A stretch of 21,598 nt of DNA from Crocinitomicaceae bacterium (GTDB lineage: Bacteria; Bacteroidota; Bacteroidia; Flavobacteriales_D; Crocinitomicaceae), in the NCBI GenBank assembly GCA_023264075.1, contig JALQTG010000203.1, positions 1 to 21,598 on the forward strand, given 5' to 3'. Under the pieces are notes generated by a model that was not told the DNA's origin, did not search any database, and saw only the letters and a program-made list of their open reading frames with translations. How positions within the stretch are numbered: position 1 is the stretch's first letter; each line of letters begins with the position of its first letter. Shown piece after piece: positions 16,771 to 21,598 of this stretch. The translations under genes were made by a program, and so were the position numbers.

Positions 16771-19464
16771 TCAATACTCCAAATTAGGCCCCAACCATCT
16801 CTCCATTTCCTTAACTGTCAATCCTTTCCGCTCTGCCAAACTCTCCACTTGATCTTTCGTAATTTTTCCAACGCCAAAATACTTGCTTTGAGGATGCGCA
16901 AAATACCAACCGCTTACCGCCGCTGTAGGCATCATTGCCATGCTTTCAGTTAAACTTACGCCAGTTATTTCTGTAGCGTTTAGAATGCGAAATAAGTCGG
17001 GTTTTTCAGTATGGTCGGGACAGGCAGGATAACCCGGTGCAGGACGAATACCTTGGTATTTTTCTTTGATTAGAGAATCATTATCCAGTTTTTCATTTGC
17101 CGCGTAACCCCAAAATTCTTTTCTTACGCGTTCATGCATACGTTCCGCAAAAGCTTCAGCTAATCTATCTGCTATGGCTTTCAACATAATGGAATTGTAA
17201 TCATCGTGGTCTGCTTCGAAGCGGGCAATGTGCTCATCTATTCCTAGTCCAGTAGTCACCACAAATCCTCCGATATAATCTTGAATACCTGATTCTTTCG
17301 GAGCAATAAAGTCCGATAAAGCTATATTGTCGGCAGCATCCGATTTCTTAAGTTGTTGGCGAATCGTATGTTGTACGGTAAGTACTTCAAAACGGGTGTC
17401 ATCGGTATAAATCTCAATGTCATCATCATTCACGGAACTAGCAGGAAAGAGTCCGATTACAGCACGCGCTTCTAGCCATTTTTCATTGATAATTTGATCC
17501 AACATCCGCTTTGCGTCCTCATATAATTTGGTAGCTGCTTCACCGACTACCTCATCTGTCAAAATATTAGGAAAACGTCCGGCTAATTCCCACGTTTGGA
17601 AGAAGGGGGTCCAATCGATGTAATCGACGAGTTCTGCTAAATGATAATTAACAAATTCGGTAATCCCTAATTTTTGAGGAATAACAATATCTTCTTGCCT
17701 CCACTCGATTGTAAACTTGTTCCTCCGCGCTTCATCCAATGGTAAATACGTTTTATTCGCTCTGCTCTTTGCATGATGCTCCCGTAACTTTTTATAATCA
17801 GCTTTGGTTGTGTTTACAAACTCATCGCGCTTTGGGCCTAACAAGCTTTCAACCACTGTCACCGATCGTGAAGCATCCAACACATGCACCGTTTGATTAT
17901 TTTTATAATGTTCTTCAATCTTTACCGCTGTATGAACACGAGAAGTTGTTGCTCCCCCAATCAATAACGGAATATTTAAATTTGCACGTTGCATTTCTTT
18001 AGCCATGTTTACCATTTCGTCTAAAGAGGGAGTAATCAATCCACTCAATCCAATGATATCCACGTTTTCTTCAATTGCTTTTGCTATGATTTTCTCTGCC
18101 GGTACCATTACACCCATATCAATGACGTCATAATTATTGCAGCCAAGCACAACCCCAACGATGTTTTTCCCAATATCATGCACATCTCCTTTTACCGTGG
18201 CCATCAAAACCCGCCCGTTCGGTTTATCTCCTTCTCGTTTATCGGCTTCAATAAATGGTAATAAATATGCGACGGACTTTTTCATAACACGCGCGGACTT
18301 TACCACTTGTGGCAAAAACATTTTTCCGCTTCCGAATAAATCTCCAACGATGTTCATTCCATCCATTAGCGGGCCTTCAATCACTTCAATGGGGCGTTCG
18401 TATTGTTTTCGACATTCTTCGGTATCTTCATCAATAAATTCAACAATACCTTTTACCAATGCATGTGCTAAACGGTCATTGACAGGCTGGTCTCTCCACG
18501 ACAAATCAATTTCTCGTTTCTTTCCTTCTCCCTTGAAGCTTTCAGCATAATCTAATAAGCGTTCTGTGGCATCGTCTCTGCGATTAAGCAATACATCTTC
18601 AACATACTCTAGTAAAACTTTATCGATATCATCATACACCTCCAGCATGGCGGGATTAACAATTCCCATATCCATTCCTTCCTTAATCGCGTGATATAAA
18701 AACGCAGAATGCATCGCCTCACGCACAGCATTGTTACCCCGAAATGAAAAAGAAACATTGGAAACCCCACCAGAAACGTGCACTCCGGGAAGATTTTCAC
18801 GAATCCATCGTGTAGCCCTAAAAAAATCTACTGCATTGTTTCTATGCTCATCCATTCCCGTAGCCACAGGGAAAATATTGGGGTCAAAAATGATGTCTTG
18901 AGGAGGAAATTTGACTTTATCCACCAAAATATCATAGGATCTTTTGCAGATTTCAATCCGGCGCTCATAGTTATCCGCTTGTCCATCTTCATCAAAGGCC
19001 ATAACAATGACAGCGGCTCCGTAACGCTTTATTTGTTTGGCTCGATAAATAAATTCATCTTCCCCTTCCTTCAGGGAAATTGAGTTTACTACACCTTTTC
19101 CTTGAATACACTTAAGCCCTGCTTCAATGATCTCCCATTTGGAAGAATCTATCATCACTGGAACACGGGCGATTTCTGGTTCGGAGGCAATTAAATTCAA
19201 GAATTTCACCATTGCTTCTTTTCCGTCAATCATCCCCTCGTCCATGTTGACGTCAATAATCTGCGCCCCACCTTGCACTTGGTCGAGTGCCACGGTTAAT
19301 GCTTCTTCGTAATTATCCTCTTTGATGAGGCGCAAAAACTTTGCAGAACCCGTTACATTTGTTCGTTCGCCAACATTGATGAAATTGGTTTCAGGAGTAA
19401 CAACTAACGGTTCTAAACCAGAAAGTTTTAGTGGGGGTAATGTCTTATTCATTCTATCGTTCAT
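16771..19464 (-). CDS. metH: Methionine synthase, C-terminal part (folate, cobalamin and reactivation domains)
   Basis: An 897-residue protein holding the last three modules of cobalamin-dependent methionine synthase. Residues about 25-285 are the methyltetrahydrofolate (pterin-binding) domain (starts FINVGERTNVTGS). Residues about 310-545 are the cap plus B12-binding domain with the axial-ligand motif DVHDIG (His429), LSGLITPS and GGATTS. Residues about 590-897 are the AdoMet-dependent reactivation domain with RPAPGYP at 807-813. The homocysteine domain is encoded separately by the gene just upstream, with 23 bases between them, so the two products must work together to methylate homocysteine. 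This split is common in Bacteroidota. A second ATG four codons in (19452) is an equally possible start. Confidence 0.96.
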   Translation of the reverse strand: MNDRMNKTLPPLKLSGLEPLVVTPETNFINVGERTNVTGSAKFLRLIKEDNYEEALTVALDQVQGGAQIIDVNMDEGMIDGKEAMVKFLNLIASEPEIARVPVMIDSSKWEIIEAGLKCIQGKGVVNSISLKEGEDEFIYRAKQIKRYGAAVIVMAFDEDGQADNYERRIEICKRSYDILVDKVKFPPQDIIFDPNIFPVATGMDEHRNNAVDFFRATRWIRENLPGVHVSGGVSNVSFSFRGNNAVREAMHSAFLYHAIKEGMDMGIVNPAMLEVYDDIDKVLLEYVEDVLLNRRDDATERLLDYAESFKGEGKKREIDLSWRDQPVNDRLAHALVKGIVEFIDEDTEECRKQYERPIEVIEGPLMDGMNIVGDLFGSGKMFLPQVVKSARVMKKSVAYLLPFIEADKREGDKPNGRVLMATVKGDVHDIGKNIVGVVLGCNNYDVIDMGVMVPAEKIIAKAIEENVDIIGLSGLITPSLDEMVNMAKEMQRANLNIPLLIGGATTSRVHTAVKIEEHYKNNQTVHVLDASRSVTVVESLLGPKRDEFVNTTKADYKKLREHHAKSRANKTYLPLDEARRNKFTIEWRQEDIVIPQKLGITEFVNYHLAELVDYIDWTPFFQTWELAGRFPNILTDEVVGEAATKLYEDAKRMLDQIINEKWLEARAVIGLFPASSVNDDDIEIYTDDTRFEVLTVQHTIRQQLKKSDAADNIALSDFIAPKESGIQDYIGGFVVTTGLGIDEHIARFEADHDDYNSIMLKAIADRLAEAFAERMHERVRKEFWGYAANEKLDNDSLIKEKYQGIRPAPGYPACPDHTEKPDLFRILNATEITGVSLTESMAMMPTAAVSGWYFAHPQSKYFGVGKITKDQVESLAERKGLTVKEMERWLGPNLEY

Positions 19465-19487
19465 TTTTCCAGAAACCTTTCATTCCA

Positions 19488-20492
19488 TTAATTTGCCTCT
19501 ACTTTCCTCGCGGCGTATTTAGTGGCCAAATCTGCAATCACTTTAATATGCTCCGGAGTTGTTCCACAACAACCACCGATAATATTCACTAACCCTTCTT
19601 CCAGAAATTCTTGTATTTGTTTCCCCATAATTTCGGGTGTTTCATCATATTCACCAAACTCATTTGGTAAACCAGCATTCGGGTGCGCAGAAACGTAAAA
19701 CGGTGCTTTTTCGTCCAGTACTTTTAAATATTGTCTTAAGTCTTTTGCGCCCAGGGCACAATTCAAACCGACACTCAATAGCGACATATGCGAAATTGAA
19801 ATCAAAAATGATTCTGTTGTTTGTCCAGTTAGTGTTCTCCCTGAAGCATCCGTGATGGTTCCTGAAACCATTATGGGAAGATTAGTTCCCAGTTCTTCTT
19901 GAATCACGTCAATAGCAAATAATGCTGCCTTAGCATTCAATGTATCGAATACAGTTTCAACTAACAAGAGATCTACTCCTCCATCTATCAAAGCTTTTAC
20001 CTGTTGTGAGTACGCTTCAACTAATTCATCAAAAGTAATGGCTCTATAGCCAGGGTCGTTTACATCGGGAGAAATCGAAGCCGTTCTATTCGTTGGACCG
20101 ATAGAACCAGCGACGTACCTCGGCTTATTCGGTTCCTTTTCAGTAAACTCATCTGCCACTTCTCGAGCAATCTTTGCAGAGTGAAAGTTAATGTCGTAAA
20201 CGGCATTTTCCAGTGCATAATCTGCCTGTGCAATAGTGGTACCTGAAAACGTGTTTGTTTCAGCGATATCGGCTCCAGCTGCGAAATAAGCACGGTGAAT
20301 CTCTTTTATAATTTCAGGGCGAGTCAACGACAACAAATCATTATTCCCTTTTAGTGGATGCGTATGATTTTCAAACCATCCTTTACGGAAGTCATCTTCG
20401 TCTAACGTGTGACGTTGAATCATCGTTCCCATCGCGCCATCCAAGACTAGAATGCGTTCTTTTATTAAATCTCGTATATCTGGTTTTTCCAT
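19488..20492 (-). CDS. metH: Methionine synthase, N-terminal homocysteine S-methyltransferase part
   Basis: A 334-residue zinc enzyme domain equal to the first module of MetH. It starts with VLDGAMGTMIQ and has the three zinc cysteines: Cys245 in GLNCALG, and Cys308-Cys309 in GGCCGTTPEH. It activates homocysteine for methyl transfer from the cobalamin held by the product of the next gene. The ATG at 20492 is 88 bases downstream of the SAM-I aptamer, so the two-gene operon is expected to be repressed by S-adenosylmethionine. It could in principle act alone as a betaine- or S-methylmethionine-type methyltransferase, but the partner next door makes that unlikely. Confidence 0.95.
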   Translation of the reverse strand: MEKPDIRDLIKERILVLDGAMGTMIQRHTLDEDDFRKGWFENHTHPLKGNNDLLSLTRPEIIKEIHRAYFAAGADIAETNTFSGTTIAQADYALENAVYDINFHSAKIAREVADEFTEKEPNKPRYVAGSIGPTNRTASISPDVNDPGYRAITFDELVEAYSQQVKALIDGGVDLLLVETVFDTLNAKAALFAIDVIQEELGTNLPIMVSGTITDASGRTLTGQTTESFLISISHMSLLSVGLNCALGAKDLRQYLKVLDEKAPFYVSAHPNAGLPNEFGEYDETPEIMGKQIQEFLEEGLVNIIGGCCGTTPEHIKVIADLATKYAARKVEAN

Positions 20493-20504
20493 TTTTTTCC
20501 AATT

Positions 20505-20527
20505 AAGTAATATTCCCTGAATTACTT
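20505..20527 (-). promoter_or_regulatory. Hairpin between riboswitch and start of the metH operon
   Basis: AAGTAAT and ATTACTT form a seven-base-pair stem with a nine-base loop, ending 12 bases before the ATG. No U-run follows, so it is not a standard terminator. The 3' arm can alternatively pair over six bases with TAAGTA, which overlaps the 3' strand of aptamer stem P1 (20584-20579), so it may be part of the expression platform. Confidence 0.35.
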
Positions 20528-20580
20528 CAAAACATTACAAAGAAAGGAGAAAATTGTTGGTGTTACCCGAATGATTTCTA

Positions 20581-20687
20581 CTTATCTCTTCCGATATTAT
20601 CGAAAAGGATTTGGCACCGAAATCAGTTGTGAAACTGAAAGGTTGCCAAGGTTTCAAAGGGCCTGTCCCTCCACCTTTCTTTATAAG
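20581..20687 (-). ncRNA. SAM-I (S-box) riboswitch aptamer
   Basis: The bottom strand carries the conserved S-box core in order: CTTATAAAG (5' side of P1), GGTGGAGGGA (20675-20666), CAGGCCC, TTTGAAACC, GGCAACC (20647-20641), a TCAGTT/AACTGA hairpin, GGTGCCAAATCC (20618-20607), a CGAT/ATCG hairpin, then GAGATAAG closing P1 (CTTAT with ATAAG). The length of 107 bases is normal. It precedes the two metH genes, a classic SAM-I regulon. Binding of S-adenosylmethionine would lower their expression. The mode (transcription or translation) is not clear, since no U-tailed terminator follows. Confidence 0.95.
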
Positions 20688-20713
20688 TATTAACATTGTT
20701 AAGAACTGAAAGG

Positions 20714-20721
20714 CAAAAATA
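20714..20721 (-). promoter_or_regulatory. -7 element TATTTTTG for the riboswitch-metH transcript
   Basis: A perfect TAnnTTTG on the bottom strand ends 27 bases before the aptamer, so the transcript would start about 20 bases before stem P1. It lies in the gap after the YhhN gene, which supports metH being transcribed independently. No clear -33 TTG is seen. Confidence 0.5.
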
Positions 20722-20752
20722 ATAGAAAAAGGAATACCTGCGTAAAAATACA

Positions 20753-21403
20753 TCAAGTTAATCTGTACCGACTCCATAAACCATGAATCAATAAGAATTG
20801 TGCAGCCAGGTAGGTCAACATCACCCAAAAATGGTCCATATAAAAGGACGATTTAAACAGCGAAATTGCGAGCAAGCTATCTGAGACCACAAAAAGTAAT
20901 GCTCCCATCAAAATGATAAACGTTGATTTTTTTTGAGCACTTAAGTGCCATGTCCACGCCAAGAAGAGCATTGTCGAAATGATGAACGCATATGCCACAA
21001 CAGGAATCAATAACTCTCCTAAAGACGCCCACAAATAACCTAAAAAAACAATCAAATAGGTTAGAATAATACTAAGCGGCCAAGGGTTTACTTTAAATGC
21101 AAACTCCCTCCGCAAAGCCGCTGAAAAAATCCAAGAATACAAAATGTGCGCAATAAAGAATGAACCCAAGCCTAACATAAAGAACAATTCGGCATCCGAT
21201 AGTAGAAATACATCGCCAAGCGTAGAAAAGACAAGTGCCCCGACAATAAGCGATAAAAACTGTTGCGGACGATCAAGGAGTATAAAAAGGATGAGCAGAG
21301 GAATCAATAGCGGCTTTAGGAAGGTATCCACTTCCAATTCCAAAAATAGAAGCACCAAATACACACTATAAAAAAGAAGGATTGCTCTTCCCATGACCAA
21401 CAT
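20753..21403 (-). CDS. YhhN family membrane protein (lysoplasmalogenase-like)
   Basis: A 216-residue integral membrane protein with about seven to eight hydrophobic helices. The family signatures are visible: ALVFSTLGDVFLL in the first half and GALLFVVSDSLLAI in the second, each with the conserved Asp. Characterised relatives (TMEM86B, bacterial YhhN) hydrolyse the vinyl-ether bond of lysoplasmalogens; this activity is assumed from the family. The frame is open back to a TTG at 21511, but that would translate the tRNA gene, so I start at the ATG at 21403; the ATG at 21394 is the next choice. It ends in TGA just before the riboswitch promoter. Confidence 0.85.
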   Translation of the reverse strand: MLVMGRAILLFYSVYLVLLFLELEVDTFLKPLLIPLLILFILLDRPQQFLSLIVGALVFSTLGDVFLLSDAELFFMLGLGSFFIAHILYSWIFSAALRREFAFKVNPWPLSIILTYLIVFLGYLWASLGELLIPVVAYAFIISTMLFLAWTWHLSAQKKSTFIILMGALLFVVSDSLLAISLFKSSFYMDHFWVMLTYLAAQFLLIHGLWSRYRLT

Positions 21404-21451
21404 ATAATAGAAATTTGAAACTTTACCTGCTCCATAAATTGAATAGAGAAG

Positions 21452-21459
21452 CAAATAAA
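21452..21459 (-). promoter_or_regulatory. Possible -7 element TTTATTTG for the YhhN gene
   Basis: Seven of eight match to TAnnTTTG on the bottom strand, between the tRNA 3' end and the YhhN start, followed by C as at the dehydrogenase promoter. Read-through from the tRNA promoter is an alternative. Confidence 0.3.
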
Positions 21460-21465
21460 AATAAG

Positions 21466-21539
21466 TGGAGAAGATGGGATTCGAACCCACGACCTCTTGA
21501 CTGCCAGTCAAACGCTCTAGCCAACTGAGCTACATCCCC
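21466..21539 (-). tRNA. tRNA-Ala (anticodon GGC)
   Basis: A 74-base cloverleaf on the bottom strand: acceptor GGGGATG, D arm GCTC/GAGC, anticodon stem TTTGA/TCAAG with loop CTGGCAG (anticodon GGC), T arm with TTCGAAT, 3' acceptor strand CTTCTCC and discriminator A. The G3-U70 wobble, the alanine identity signal, is present. Position 6-67 is a U-U mismatch. The CCA end is not encoded (the next bases are CTT), as is usual in Bacteroidota. Confidence 0.95.
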
Positions 21540-21548
21540 AACGAGGCG

Positions 21549-21556
21549 CAAATATA
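21549..21556 (-). promoter_or_regulatory. -7 element TATATTTG for tRNA-Ala
   Basis: A perfect TAnnTTTG with the extended form CCTATATTTG, nine bases before the mature 5' end of the tRNA. The rest of the region to the window edge (21557-21598) shows no gene I can support. Confidence 0.55.
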
Positions 21557-21598
21557 GGTCAAGAGTTTGTAATTCCTCGCTATGGTTGCGTTACAGCA

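Noticed and set aside
16771..20492. Split of metH as a disabling mutation
   Set aside because: Both parts are intact, have proper starts and stops in order with a 23-base gap, and the break falls at the domain border; this split form is common in Bacteroidota.
20535..20753. A 72-codon minus-strand frame starting in a TGATG stop-start overlap with the YhhN gene, with a membrane-helix-like N-terminus
   Set aside because: Its middle part (KKGGGTGPLKPWQP) is the translation of the conserved SAM-I riboswitch core, and the riboswitch promoter lies within it. The coupling-like overlap and the hydrophobic start are probably chance in T-rich DNA.
21404..21511. N-terminal extension of the YhhN protein to a TTG at 21511
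   Set aside because: The extension (TGSQEVVGSNPIFST) is the well-known translation of a tRNA 3' half; the tRNA-Ala gene occupies 21466-21539.

Overview
The window looks like an ordinary chromosomal segment of a free-living Bacteroidota bacterium, most likely order Flavobacteriales (a Crocinitomicaceae- or Fluviicola-like lineage is a guess). The evidence is: two proteins with type IX secretion system (T9SS) C-terminal signals; the end of a PorP/SprF protein; SprB-type repeats; DUF2490 and PAD_porph families; a methionine synthase split into two genes; AT-rich coding; hardly any Shine-Dalgarno sequences; and repeated matches to the Bacteroidota -7 promoter element TAnnTTTG. I see no insertion sequence, phage, plasmid or CRISPR.

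Layout, left to right. Positions 1-6624 (+) form a surface/T9SS block: the end of a PorP/SprF-like outer-membrane protein, a 1428-residue secreted protein with six SprB-like repeats and a gliding-motility-type C-terminal domain, a PD40/OmpA-family envelope protein, and a small lipoprotein. Positions 6657-7319 (-) hold a DUF2490 protein. Positions 7536-8861 (+) encode a PIN-PhoH ATPase, ending at a shared bidirectional hairpin terminator. Positions 8920-12207 (-) hold a small exported protein, a T9SS-exported PAD_porph-family deiminase with an intact active site, and an M42 aminopeptidase. Positions 12327-13310 (+) encode a family 9 glycosyltransferase, apparently expressed from a leaderless mRNA. 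It abuts a convergent short-chain dehydrogenase (13311-14066, -). Positions 14187-16730 (+) are a two-gene signalling operon: a soluble PAS-PAS histidine kinase starting with TTG, and a response regulator in which a receiver is fused to a Crp/Fnr-type DNA-binding module. Positions 16771-20687 (-) are a methionine regulon unit: a SAM-I (S-box) riboswitch followed by the two halves of cobalamin-dependent methionine synthase. Positions 20753-21539 (-) hold a YhhN-family membrane protein and a tRNA-Ala(GGC).

How the genes work together. PorP/SprF proteins are commonly encoded beside the type B T9SS substrate they help deliver, so the first three genes probably form one surface-adhesin/export unit. 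The deiminase is a second, type A substrate of the same machinery. The two MetH halves must act together to remethylate homocysteine, and the riboswitch would lower their expression when S-adenosylmethionine is plentiful. The kinase and regulator abut with no intergenic base and form a cognate pair with unknown signal and targets.

The least expected observations are the PPAD-like residues in the secreted deiminase, the strict A-B alternation of the SprB repeats, the receiver-Crp fusion whose cyclic-nucleotide pocket looks degenerate, and a tempting small ORF at 20535-20753 that is really the riboswitch read as protein. I did not find a clearly new multi-gene system.
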